This document shows, one piece after another, positions 33,876-43,189 of a stretch of DNA of 64,000 bases. This DNA is from Cenococcum geophilum 1.58 (Eukaryota; Ascomycota; Dothideomycetes; Gloniales; Gloniaceae), in assembly GCA_001692895.1 (NCBI GenBank), contig KV748307.1, positions 27,323 to 91,322 on the forward strand, in the 5' to 3' direction. The position numbers and the translations under genes were made by a program. Within the stretch, counting starts at the first letter, position 1. Every line of letters starts with the position of its first letter. Under the pieces are notes generated by a model. It made no database searches and was not told the DNA's origin. It was given only the letters and a program-made list of their open reading frames with translations.

Positions 33876-34235
33876 GCAAAGGGAGGCGACGGACGGAGGT
33901 CGAAAGGGAAGGCGAACGGACGGAGGTCGAAAGGGAGGCGACGGACGGAGGTCGAAAGGGAGGCGACGGACGGAGGTCGAAAGGGAGGCGACGGAACGGA
34001 GGTCGAAAGGGAGGCGACGGACGGAGGTCGAAAGGGAGGGGCGACGGACGGGGAGGTCCCGAAAAGGGAGGCGACGGACAGCGGAGGTCGGAAAGGGAGG
34101 CGACCGAAAGACGGAGGATCGAAAAAAGAGGGAGGCGAACCGGAAACGGAGGTTTCGAAAAGGGAGGCGGAAACGGACGGAGGTCCCGAAAAAGGGAGGC
34201 GAACGGAACGGAAAGGTCGAAAGGGAGGCGACGGA
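33876..34235. repeat. tandem array of about 13 GA-rich 25-bp units
   Basis: The unit is GGGAGGCGACGGACGGAGGT followed by CGAAA. The first six units are nearly exact; later ones carry extra A, G or C residues in homopolymers. The purine bias is strong on the plus strand. An open frame across it (33826-34239) encodes only Arg/Gly/Glu repeats and is not called as a gene. Confidence 0.9.
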
Positions 34236-34248
34236 CTAAGTACCTATT

Positions 34249-34441
34249 ACTAGAATGCAGACTATATAGGGAAGAGAGAAAAGAAATACAAAGACAACTA
34301 AGCTCTTCTCTCTCCCTAGAGAAGCTCTTTTGTACAGAGAAAGGAAGAAGGGCACTTTTCCTATTCCTAAGTAAGACAGAAATAGCTACTAGAAAGTGGC
34401 TAATGGAAGCAAAAGCTTTAGAAGGAGGTAACTCCTACTAA
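34249..34441 (+). pseudogene. LINE-2 ORF2, part 3: C-terminal Cys-rich end
   Basis: The frame reads YLLLECRLYREERKEI, then LFCTEKGRRALFLFLSKTEI and ends EGGNSY before a stop at 34439-34441. The LLLECxxYxxER block is the usual end of I/Tad-group ORF2, normally preceded by His, which fell at the RP-2 insertion point. The frame has few stops. Confidence 0.82.
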
Positions 34442-34765
34442 ACTTTTAGTAAATAGACAGTAGTGAGCAAAAGGACAGAAATAAACTATAAAATGTACAG
34501 GGGCAGGCGTTAGGATTCGTTTACCGTTTCTTTTACCGTTTTTTACTGTTTTAATACTACCTAATAGTTTTCGTAACCTAGTATTTTACTAGGGAGCGGT
34601 AAACCTCTAGTCTAGAGGTTTATAAACTACTAGGACATAGCTACTAGTACATATTAAGCTGCCTAGAAAGGATTTATATATATAGAACTATAGCGCCATA
34701 GCCTAGAGGCTGCATACGCAGTATTGTACGTAGTATAATACAATGGATATAAAAATAAAATAAAA
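34442..34765 (+). other. LINE-2 3' untranslated tail
   Basis: The last 130 bp (about 34630-34750) match the tails of the minus-strand LINE-2 at 19925-20050, RP-1 at 21290-21405 and RP-2 at 32494-32610, including the GTACGTAGTATAATACAA block. It ends in an A-rich run broken by T (34748-34765). Upstream is a T-rich region with TTTACCGTTT repeats. Confidence 0.75.
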
Positions 34766-34774
34766 AAGATCCAT

Positions 34775-35534
34775 TTAGGTAGTCCTTATATCCTTATAGG
34801 ATTAAAGGTCTTAATTTCTTCTTTTAAAAGCTTAGAGCCTCCTTCTCCTAGGAAAGGTAGGGTAGGAACCCTATAGGCTATAATTTAAACCTATAGTTCT
34901 AGTTTTTATTCTCTTTAAAAGGTAAAGTAGTTATGCCAGATTTCCTTATATTTAACTAGGAAATCCGCATTATACTCTTCTATAGTCGTAAGGAGAATAT
35001 TTTGTTTTCCTTTAGTTCTAGCTATAGATGCTAAAACAGGTTTTTCTACTTGCAGTTTTAATGCAAATAGTTAATTAACTTTGTTTCGTATAGAGAAGTA
35101 TCTAAAGGTTAGTCCTTTTAGTCTATAATTAGGACTAGCTTTCTTTCTTATAGCTGCTTTTTCTTACTTCTAGTAGAAGTAGAAGGAGTAGGAAATAGTA
35201 GTAATAAGGAGGGTAGAAAGGACGAAGTAGGGAGGTCCTTCTTTAGCCTCTTTATATAGGTTTCTTTAGTAGGGGCTACCTCCTTACGGAGAGCTCTTAC
35301 TTCTTTAACTAGTCCTTCTAGAACATCTTTTATCTTTTCTTTTCCTTTTATAAAGGGATTTTCTCCTACTAGAACACTACGTGTATAGTCCTCTAGCTGT
35401 TTAACTTGTTCCTTTTTATCTTCTTCTTTTTCTTCTTCTAGCCCTTTATAGGCCTAGGTTAGGCTATCTAGAGCCTTTTATAGGTGTTGTTCTAAAGAAA
35501 GGGAAGAGAAAGATATACTAGGTATACCAGCCAT
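34775..35534 (-). pseudogene. LINE-2 ORF1, N-terminal part (coiled coil)
   Basis: The minus-strand frame starts at ATG 35534 with MAGIPSISFSSLSLEQHL. It then has a long charged segment, GLEEEKEEDKKEQVKQLEDY and KEKIKDVLEGLVKEVRALRK, predicted by eye to form a coiled coil. ORF1 proteins of LINEs trimerise through such segments. Further left the frame becomes stop-rich and reaches the plus-strand LINE-2 tail at about 34770, across which it should join the zinc-knuckle part at 20765. Confidence 0.75.
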
Positions 35535-36108
35535 AAAAGTTATCAATTTAGTTGTCTTTTTTGCAGGTTTTTGGTTTTCTTTTTTAGTAGAAGACTAAGG
35601 ATGTCCTCTTTTTTCTCCTGTCCCAAATAGGCTAGGAGAGGGAGAAGGGGCAGAAAAAGTAAATATAGACTTATTATCACTTATTTCTATAGGAGGTTGT
35701 TTTTTTTATACCTACTAAGCTTCGGTATCTTATAGGGGGGTTTCCTAGTTTTTACTATCCTTATACCCTTTTTCCTTACTAATCCTACTAGAAGATTTCT
35801 GGGGAGATTAGGCTAAAAGGTAGTAGAAAAACTAGCTCCTATTTTGTAGTTTTAGTATTAGTGGTAGTAGTAGTTTTTTTAGTGTTTCTGTCTGTGCCTC
35901 GCTTATAAGCTAGGGCTACCCTTAGAGAAAATTTTCTGTTAGGAGAAAGGGGGTAAAATAACAAATAAATCCACCTCTAGCTCGCTAGGTAGTAGGAATT
36001 AGGTCTTAAAAGTTGGAAAATCGATTGTTTTTGATGGTAAGATGGGTGTGCGTAAGTTTTGGAGTGTAGCGCTACCTTTTGGTAAGGTTGTATGTGTGGT
36101 GTAAGCTT
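35535..36108 (-). other. LINE-2 5' leader region
   Basis: This region lies between the ORF1 start codon and the Gypsy-A junction. It is T-rich on the plus strand with several short homopolymers. No coding frame is supported. It ends in TGTGTGGTGTAAGCTT just before the target duplication. Confidence 0.5.
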
Positions 36109-36605
36109 TACCTTATATTTATACGTTCTATAATAGGTCTAAAATATAGTAAGATCCTTAGACCTAGGGTTTATCTTAATTTAGTAGAAGGCCTAGCGGA
36201 TATTAAGCTTTATAAAGACCTTAGCTTTACTTATTTAGGCTAAAGTCTTATTAAATAGGGGAAGCAAATAGCGGTCCTTATGGGTTATATTATTTAGCTT
36301 ATAGTAGTTAATATAAAAGCGGAGTCCTCTATTTAGCTTTTTAATTAAAAAAATAGGCGATGTAAAAGGGGCTTAGCTAGGCTTAATAAAGCCCTTATTT
36401 AGGTTATTAATAAGATATTACTTTATAGCCTATAATTTGGTAATAAACTACTTATAGAGGGGGCTAAAGCTAAGGGTGTTTTCCTTGTCCTGCTTAATCT
36501 CAATCTTATAGTTATATAGTTAGTAAGGTAAAAGTATATTAGACGCTGCTTTAGAGAATATATCTTTAAATTTCTAGTGTTAATAGGGCAGCTTTTATTC
36601 TACTA
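36109..36605 (-). pseudogene. Gypsy-A pol, piece 5 (reverse transcriptase N-terminal half)
   Basis: It is collinear with Gypsy-B 16775-17265 and starts with TACCTTATATTTATAC after the LINE-2 target duplication. It stops at a TA dinucleotide where the TIR element begins. Confidence 0.85.
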
Positions 36606-36841
36606 TATTAGGAAAAAATTTACTAGCATCTAATTTTACTTTTCTGCCATTTTAGCATTTTCTAGCATTTCTAGCATTTTCTAGCATTTAGTAGCTAAAT
36701 GCGGCATTTATTACTAAGTACTAGTATTTAGCCGCCAAATGCCGCATTTATAATTAAGTATTAGCATTTAGCTGCTAAATGCTAGAAAATACTAAAATAG
36801 CAGAAAAGTAAAAATTAGATATTAGTAAATTTTTTCCTAAT
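36606..36841. mobile_element. fold-back MITE with TIR and TA target duplication
   Basis: It begins TATTAGGAAAAAATTTAC and ends GTAAATTTTTTCCTAATA, an exact inverted terminal repeat. TA flanks both sides. Inside, most of each half is the reverse complement of the other, with AGCATTTAG-type words repeated (CTAGCATTT several times). The right edge of the whole block at 41835-41852 carries the same terminus, so the family has at least three termini here. TA duplications point to a Tc1/mariner-like mobiliser, but no transposase is present. Confidence 0.8.
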
Positions 36842-36844
36842 ATA

Positions 36845-37287
36845 AAGGCTCCGCATAAAGTTTTATATAAAGTTTAAAGTTCTATATAAAGTTCCGTATA
36901 AAGCTTTACGCAAAGCTTTATACGAAGCTCTATACAAAGCTCTATATAAAGCTCTGCATAAAGTTTTATATAAAGCTCTATATAAAGCTCTACATAAAGT
37001 TCTACATAAAGTTCTGCATAAAGCTCTATACGAAGTTCTACACAAAGCTCTATATAAAGCTCTACACGAAGTTCTATATAATACTTTATACAATACTCTA
37101 TACAAAGCTTTGCATAATGCTCTATATAAAGCTTTACGTATAGAGGCTCTATATAAAGCTCTATATAAAGCTCTATATAAAGCTTTATATAAAGCTTTAC
37201 ATAAGGCTCTATATAAGGCTTTACACAAAGCTTTACGTATAGAGGCTCCACACAAAGCTCTATATAAAGCCTTTATATATACGCGCA
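36845..37287. repeat. 12-bp tandem repeat (CTATATAAAGCT)
   Basis: About 37 imperfect copies of a 12-bp unit of the form CTCTATATAAAG run without interruption, with CGTATAGAGG interruptions at 37137 and 37233. RIP-type variants (TACA, TGCA, TACG in place of TATA) occur throughout. Open frames on both strands across it are repeat artefacts. Confidence 0.92.
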
Positions 37288-37433
37288 ACACACTACTATT
37301 AGGTCCCCGCTATATTCCTAATAGCCTCTAATATACCTTTGCTAAGTATACCCCCTATATATACCTAGGTAGCCACCTTATTTTTTCCCCTTCCTTATAT
37401 CCTCTCTACCTAGGAAGACACTAGAACGATGGC
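37288..37433. other. spacer, no feature recognised
   Basis: The sequence is non-repetitive and T/C-rich, with no coding frame. It separates the 12-bp array from the 20-bp minisatellite. Confidence 0.4.
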
Positions 37434-37566
37434 TAGTAAACAACCGTTACCGGAGCTAGACAACTATTAGAGCTAGACAACCGTTGTTAGAGCTAGATAA
37501 CCGTCGTTAAAGCTAAACAACTGTCGTCAGAGCTAGACGACCGTTATTAGAGCTAGATAACTATCA
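37434..37566. repeat. ~20-bp minisatellite (AGAGCTAGACAACCGTCGTT), left part
   Basis: About six copies of the unit are followed abruptly by unrelated sequence at about 37567. The same array resumes at about 40950, which shows that the Crypton block between them was inserted into a minisatellite. Confidence 0.9.
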
Positions 37567-37779
37567 TATATTGGGGGGGCTGATTTGGCGCGGTTACAAC
37601 CCGGGTTAATACGAGGTTAGGGCCACCCCTACTAATAACGCGCCCAAACCCCGTACGAGGTCGCGCAGCAACCGCCCCCAAGTACCCTCGCGCGCGATTT
37701 TAGGCGAAAAGGTATATAATTTAAGTTTGATCGGTACTTCTAGGGGGTCGCGTAATGTTACTCTAAATTTAATATACTT

Positions 37780-37975
37780 ATACTATAGTAACTGAGACGC
37801 CTTAATATAGGACTATACTCTAGTGACTAAGATGTCTTAATATAGGACTGCACTACGGTTACTGCAGTCCTATATTAAGGCGTTTTAATTACTACAATGC
37901 AGTTATATATTAAGGCGTCTTAGTTACTAGTACAGTTGTATATTAAGGCGTCTTAGTTACTATAGTAAAATAACT
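37780..37975. repeat. ~33-bp subterminal repeats of Crypton-1, head-to-head
   Basis: Units of the form AACTAAGACGCCTTAATATA-GGACT occur first in forward orientation (37785-37850) and then in reverse (37868-37965), so the block is an inverted array centred near 37862. In Crypton-2 (58308-58615) all of about nine units point the same way. Confidence 0.85.
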
Positions 37976-37977
37976 AT

Positions 37978-40535
37978 TTAGATATTCTTATAAAGCTAAT
38001 CTAAAGAATGCCGGCCTCGTAGCTGTTCCAGCTAGTTAATAACCTATCTCTTATCTCTTGCTATACCGTCTTCTACGCGCCGTCTTATATCCTTAATTAT
38101 TCTACGGCGACGGCTATAGAATATAGCCTCGCTATTAACCCGCTAGCGTACCCCCTAACAGCGGTTAAGAGCTTTAATTAACGGCCTACCCGCTAGCCCT
38201 AAAGTCCACTTAGTCTAGAGCTAGAAGACTAAATTACCACCTTAAAGCATTTTATATTTCCTTAGCGGCGCCTATAGGTTAAGGATAAATAGGAGAGATA
38301 GTTAAGTATTAGCTTATGCCTGCGTTAGTAGGGGCGATATAGATATAATAGACGGCTAAGTAGGCGGTGTGGATATAGTAGACAGCTAAGCGGGCGGTAT
38401 AGATATTATAGACGGCTAAGCGGACGATATAGATATTATAGACGGCTAAGCGGGTAGTGCGGATATTGTAAACGGCTAAACGGGTGGCGTAGATATAGTA
38501 GACGTTATAGTAGACGGTATAGGCTTACCTAAAGGTAAATATATAGACTCTATAGGCCCTATTTAGATACCCGTCTTTCCTTACTAGATCTATATAGATG
38601 CGAATAATACTAATAACTTTTTTATCTCGCTAAGGCGTTCTAAGATCGTCTGTATACGTAATTAAACCCCCTTTATCTTAGAGATTGCGGCCTTGTATTT
38701 TAGCTTAGCTACGGCCTTATAGGCGGGCTAGTATTTCCGCATTATTAGCTTATTTAGCGTAACTACGTTAGCTAGCGAGCTTTCTACCTACGTAGCGAAC
38801 CTCCGGTACTTCTCGCAGCCAAAAAAGGAGTCTTTCTATAGGGGGTAGAGCGGGAACTGCTTACGTAGGATTACTAAGTCCTATAATAGGATTACCCTAA
38901 GCGTGTAGAAGGCGTAAAAATCCTAAGCCTATAAGGTTAAGCCGTACAACCTTATTATCGGCCCTACTTAGGTAGTAGGCCTCTATGCATTTTAGCTAGA
39001 TATTAGTCTTAGGCCATATCTTTAAATAGAGGGCCTCCTCTAGCACCTTTCATGCGTAGGAGAGAAAGTAGCCCTTTCCTTTCTTTAGGAAGCTAGCGAT
39101 TAACCATATAAATATACGGGGTAGGTAGCTAAGGTAGGCTCCCATTATCGCGTCCGTATTCTAGCGTCCGGCCTATCTAATTTAGGTCTCCTTAACGCCG
39201 CTAAGCTTAGTATACCAGACGCTCTACTTACAGGCGCTATAGGTCTTCTCCTTTAAGTAAATTCCTACCCCCTAGAACATCTTTTTATTCTATTTAAACT
39301 GCGTATAATAGCTTAGCGGCTATTATAGTACTTTAATACTGCTAGGGAAGACGTATAGGTTATAGTAGTCCTCTAGCTACTAAAAGGATAGGAAGCTCTT
39401 AGCGCTATCTTTACCCTAGCGATTAAAGAAGTAGAAGGCTATTATAGAGAGGGGGTAGAGGATAGGGTTAGCGTTCCGCATATAGCCTATATACTTAACC
39501 TTACCGTACTAATTCTGCTTCCCTTATATTATTAATATAATTATATACGGCGCTAACTCGTCTAGTTTAGGCCCTTTATTCTCTAGTTTAATAAGGATAA
39601 GGTTAGTAAGCTAAATATCTTATCTACTTTTATTATGGGTAACGGTAGTATAGCCTAAGGAACGGGTCAGAAAACGGCAGCCGTATAAACTAGGTAGGGT
39701 ATATACAAACCTAATAAATACTTAGCTATAGTTTAAAGGTAAGACTTAACTAAACCTAGTATTTTAGAGCCCGTCTCCTAGTACTAAGTGATTGCCTTTT
39801 TAAGCCCTTTAATGTCGTAGCCGCTAGTAATTATAAATAGGCCTTGATTAATAAAGTTAACGCGTTAAATCCGGTCCTTATCGTGGCGGACGCTGTCTAG
39901 TACTACTAAGAGCTTCGCCCCCTGTAGCGGCTGCGTAGTCTTACCTTCTAACTACTATATATAAAGCTTAGTAATAGTAGAGACGTAGCTATTTATAACT
40001 AAGTATTAAACTATCTCGTTAAATAGGGCGTCTAGGGCCTCCTCGTCCCATATCTCCCCTTCCTCCTTTATAGCTTCCTCCCCTATGCCTACGGCTGCCC
40101 CTACGGCTGCCCCTACAGCTACCTTCCCCCTTAGCTGCCCTACCCGCTCAACTATCTTCTACCTCTTCTTCGCCCGCTCACCATCTTTCCATATCTCTTT
40201 CCGTTTTAACTTACGTTTTTAATAGCCAGTAGCCCGTAATTCTTAGTTAATAACTTACTGCTCTAAAAATAGGTAAAGCTTATCTTCTGTTACCCGGGCG
40301 CCGTCCGTATTACCTTCTAGTCTTACGTACTAGTCTTCCCACTCTTTCTACTTTAGCTCATACGCCCTTATAGTATTCTTTAAGCGCTAGGCCTTATAAA
40401 TATCATATAGCCGTGACGTTTAGGCCTTAAATTCGTTCTAAAGGCTATAGGAGGAGGGGGAGAAGGAGGCTAGGGGGGCTTCCTTCAACTACAAAGTAGA
40501 CTATAGGGTAAGAAGATTCTTAAAAGACTCTATCT
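37978..40535 (-). pseudogene. Crypton-1 tyrosine recombinase with GCR1_C-like domain
   Basis: Minus-strand reading from about 40535 starts with ESFKNLLTLQSTL and a charged coiled region (KEWEDQYVRLEGN, KRKLKRKEIWKDGERAKKR). The central Ndc10-like/recombinase part has LSGVKETQIRQAGRQNTDAI, GAYLSYLPRIFI and KGKGYFLSYA, the pattern usual for Crypton and CBF3/Ndc10 domains (GVxxxxIRRAGRW, YLxxLPR). A linker follows with about six 10-residue repeats of the type PAQPSIISIP (30-bp DNA repeats at 38320-38520). The C-terminus reads APLRKYKM, TLGLAGRPLIKALN and FYSRRRRIIKDIRRR, like the GCR1_C DNA-binding domain. It stops at 37978. Such recombinases move circular DNA through a tyrosine intermediate. 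Stops at former Gln/Trp codons disable it, and the true start codon is uncertain. Confidence 0.8.
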
Positions 40536-40949
40536 CCGCAAGAGGTTAGGGGGAAGACGCGTGAGCGTGACGTGGGTATGGGTAAATAAAGCTACTAAAC
40601 GCGTAAATATTAATAGAGGAGGAGAAAAAGAGAGCTCTATATTATAGAATTAGAATTATAGTAGGCCGTTCTATATAAAACTAGAAGCCCTACGTAAGCT
40701 AGGAGCTAGCGCGGGCACGAGAATAAAAAGAGGGTCAAAAAATGGATTGTTAAGGCGACGATAAGGTTAAAGGCGCGCGACAAGGTCCTCTATACTAACC
40801 CAGTACTAACCTAGGCCTTAAAAACGCGTCCAAAAAGTAGGGGCCACTACTAAAAGGGGGGGGTAATATTTGGACGATATGTCGCGGACCTTAAGGGGTT
40901 GTGCGTAACCCGAGGTTATGCTAAGCCTAACCCCGACCTCCGATACCTG

Positions 40950-41140
40950 TTATTAGAGTTAGACGACCGTTATTAGAGCTAGACGACTATCGCCAGAGCT
41001 AGATAACCGTCACTAGAGCTAAACAACCGTTAGAGCTAGATAATTGTTATTAAAGCTAGACAACCGTCGCCAGAGCTAGATAACCGTCGCCAGAGCTAGA
41101 CGACCGTCGTTATCGCTATATGACCGTCGCTAGAGCCATA
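40950..41140. repeat. ~20-bp minisatellite (AGAGCTAGACAACCGTCGCC), right part
   Basis: About nine further copies of the unit interrupted at 37566 continue here (TTAGAGCTAGACGACCGT and similar), then degrade by 41140. Confidence 0.9.
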
Positions 41141-41212
41141 TAATAACCATTTAAATAACTAGCTAGCGAACACAATAAACAATTTAATTAATCGATCGAA
41201 TTAAGGTAATAT

Positions 41213-41362
41213 AGATAGGTAGGTATAGACAGACAGACAGATAAGTAGGTAGGTAGGTAAGTAAGCAGGTAGGTAAGTAGGTAGGTAAGTAGATAGGTAG
41301 GTAGGCAGGCAGGCAGGTAGATAGGTTAGTAGGTAGGCAGGTAGGTAGGTAGGTAGAAGAAA
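41213..41362. repeat. TAGG/CAGG tetranucleotide microsatellite
   Basis: Runs of TAGG with CAGG, TAAG and TAGA variants extend over about 150 bp. It is preceded by a short CAGA run (41228-41242). Confidence 0.93.
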
Positions 41363-41409
41363 ACCGTCGCTATATTATATTAAATTATCTAAAATAATAT
41401 AATTTATTT

Positions 41410-41800
41410 TGCACTAACTGCGTAGGAAGAGTAATACTTATTTATTGCTTAAATTAAGCAAGATATATAGAATGCGCGAGAAGGGTATTATATATAGAAT
41501 GTGTAAGGAGGGCATTATGTACAGAATGCGCAAGGAGGGCATTATATATTAATTGCGTATTAAGTGCAAAATGCATAATTAGCTGCACTGCATTATTAAA
41601 TACAGCAGTATACCGCACTGTATTATTAGATATAGTAGTATACTACACTATATTATTAAATATAGCAGTATACTACATTATATTGTTAAATATAGCAGTA
41701 CGCAGCAGTATGCCGCACTGTATTATTAAATACAGCAATATGCCGCACCTTAGTCAATACTATACGCTACACGTTATAGTGCGCGGAATGCGCATTTAGC
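41410..41800. repeat. two short tandem arrays (about 30-bp and 32-bp units)
   Basis: At about 41468-41560 a unit of the form GAATGCGCAAGGAGGGCATT recurs three to four times. At about 41575-41755 a unit of the form GCACTGTATTATTAAATACA with GCAGTATACC recurs about five times. No coding frame is visible. Confidence 0.85.
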
Positions 41801-41852
41801 CGCCAAATACTACCAAATGCTATAAAAATGCTGGTAAATTTTTTCCTAACGT
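41801..41852. repeat. right terminus of MITE-family block
   Basis: The reverse complement reads CGTTAGGAAAAAATTTAC, matching the terminus of the MITE at 36606, and the next 35 bp (AGCATTTTTATAGCATTTGG) also resemble it. TA follows at 41853, and rejoining 36605 to 41853 restores Gypsy-A. The whole 5.2-kb block therefore behaves as one insertion. Confidence 0.8.
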
Positions 41853-42874
41853 AGTTCCTTATTTATAAGCTCGCTTTCTTATCTACTAAGCTTACTTCCC
41901 TTTTCCTTAATTATTTAATTAATTTTATATAAGCTCGTTATAAAGGTAACAGTATTAGGCTAAACTAAGTTTTAGTAGAACCCTATAGCGCTAATATAGT
42001 AGACATTAACTAGTAGGAGGTCCGCTAGTTTTCTTATTACCGTTTTTTAAACCGTATTTTGCGGTTTTGGGTTTATAATCTTTTTTAGCTTCTATTTTAT
42101 CTTCCGTAAATTATCTCTCCAATTTATTAGTTTAGTATAATATTTAATATCCCTTACTATTTTTTGTGGCTTTGTAGAGCCTAAGCTCTCTATAGGGGGC
42201 TTTTCTAGGTTACTATTAACTTCCTAAGTCTTTAATGCGGGTGGTATAATATAGGGAGTCTAGGGGCGGTATAGTATACAGATCCGTTATAAATTAAGCT
42301 ATATATCTTTTTTAAAGGCCTAGTCCCTACGTATAGTATCAGCTTAGTAAATAGTATTAATCTAGGGCCGTATAAGGTTTTTTATTATAATGCTAATTTC
42401 TTTTATAAAGGAAGGGGTTAGGGGTAGAGTTTTAGGCTAATAAGCCGTCTACTCTATATATTAAGCTACAAGCCTAAATAGGCTAGCTATTTTCGCCTTA
42501 AGATTATATTATAGCTACCTAGGTCTATAATAAGGAAGGGGATATTATACTACCTTTATCTATTAACACGGAGGTAAATCCGTAAGATAATTATAATAAG
42601 TAGCCCTATCTGCCCGTTATACCCACGGATAGGAATTAGTTTAGGTAGTTTTTTAATAGGTATATTTAGAAAGTTAGCTAGCTTTACGGTATACTAGGTG
42701 TCTATTAAGGTAAAGATATTTACTCTAGAGTTAACTAAAGTAGAGGTTAAAACTTAGTATCTATTACGGAATAAAGTATAAGGGATAGTGTAGCTTCTTT
42801 TACTAACTAGCTAACCTAGATTAATATCTAATATATTAATCCCTTTTAACCCTAAAGAGGAGTTTTTCTCTAGG
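41853..42874 (-). pseudogene. Gypsy-A, piece 6: upstream pol including protease region
   Basis: It matches Gypsy-B 17265-18297 collinearly (for example GACATTAACTAGTAGGAGGTC and TTTAACCCTA...GAGGAG). It ends at about 42874, where Crypton sequence starts. The gag and 5' LTR of Gypsy-A are not found to the right, so the element is 5'-truncated here. Confidence 0.82.
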
Positions 42875-42875
42875 G

Positions 42876-42971
42876 TAGCCTTCTACTTCTTTAACCGCTA
42901 GGGTAAAGATAGCGCTAAAAGCTTCCTATTTTTTTAATAGCTAGAGGATTACTATAACCTATATATCTTCC
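42876..42971 (+). pseudogene. Crypton-2, fragment 1 (recombinase, before Copia-D)
   Basis: The plus strand reads CCTTCTACTTCTTTAACCGC and matches the reverse complement of Crypton-1 near 39430-39340. The codons give FYFF, then GKDSAKSF and LEDYYNLYIF. The N-terminal coding part is missing. It ends at CTTCC, the target site of Copia-D. Confidence 0.82.
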
Positions 42972-43189
42972 TATTCGTACTAACTTAATAGCATAAGTGA
43001 GTCGTATCCCGGGGCACGAAATACGTATAGTATCGTATGCTCTTTAGGATAGTGGTAACTGTCGATTCTATTGTGGTAGACTACGTGGTCTATATACTAA
43101 CGCGCCTCCCCCCTAATTAGTTAGCACGTAGGTGGTTAGTGCACGAATGTGTAAATACGCGTTTATATACTAGGTGCTATAATCATATA
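42972..43189 (-). repeat. Copia-D 3' LTR
   Basis: It begins TATTCGTACTAAC and ends AATCATATA, the RIP-mutated version of TGTTTGTACTAAC...AATTATACA in the partner LTR of equal length. It lies at the pol 3' end of this minus-strand element. Confidence 0.92.

Larger units (their letters stand above)
32467..34248 (-). mobile_element. RP-2: poly(A) retroposon with GC-rich hairpin arrays, target duplication TACCTATT
   Basis: TACCTATT occurs at 32467-32474 and 34241-34248, and joining the flanks restores the last codons of LINE-2 ORF2. The left end is a poly(T) run (32474-32490), so the element lies on the minus strand. Next to it, 32494-33141 is a reverse copy of the 650-bp unit RP-1. Beyond the point where RP-1 is truncated, RP-2 continues with two tandem arrays (33226-33830 and 33876-34235). 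RP-2 is thus the longer form, about 1.76 kb, and its arrays form its 5' part. It shows almost no RIP although its host element is heavily mutated. Confidence 0.85.
19917..36108 (-). mobile_element. LINE-2 copy on minus strand, with its own nested insertions, target duplication TACCTTAT
   Basis: TACCTTAT occurs at 19909-19916 and 36109-36116, and joining the flanks restores Gypsy-A. The left end is a poly(T) run followed by a tail sequence (about 19925-20050), so the 3' end lies on the left. ORF1 is in two parts: N-terminal at 34775-35534 and C-terminal zinc-knuckle part at 20090-20765. Between them sit a 650-bp retroposon, a plus-strand LINE-2 ORF2 copy and everything nested in it. I see no ORF2 belonging to this copy between the knuckle part and its tail, so it was probably a deleted, non-autonomous LINE. 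Confidence 0.75.
37567..40949 (-). mobile_element. Crypton-1: tyrosine-recombinase transposon inserted in a minisatellite
   Basis: The block interrupts the 20-bp minisatellite and carries one minus-strand gene with a Crypton-type tyrosine recombinase and a GCR1_C-like C-terminus. Typical Cryptons lack terminal inverted repeats, and I see no convincing ones here; the word TAACCCGAGGTTAT lies near the right edge (40912-40925). The left 400 bp contain an array of roughly 33-bp units and homology to 58270-58683. A second copy, split by other elements, lies at 42876-58683. Confidence 0.8.

Noticed and set aside
33125-34239. Several long open frames on both strands (up to about 200 codons).
   Set aside because: They run through the 33-42-bp and 25-bp tandem arrays and encode only repeat-derived Arg/Ser/Thr or Arg/Gly/Glu peptides; unit-length changes shift the frame at will.
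36863-37331. Open frames of 73-142 codons rich in Leu/Tyr/Lys.
   Set aside because: They are translations of the 12-bp tandem repeat in different frames, with no start context or domain.
37567-37660. Possible terminal inverted repeats of Crypton-1 (AACCCGGGTTAA and AACCCGAGGTTA).
   Set aside because: The match is short and partly palindromic, and Cryptons normally lack inverted termini. It is kept only as the recurring-word finding.
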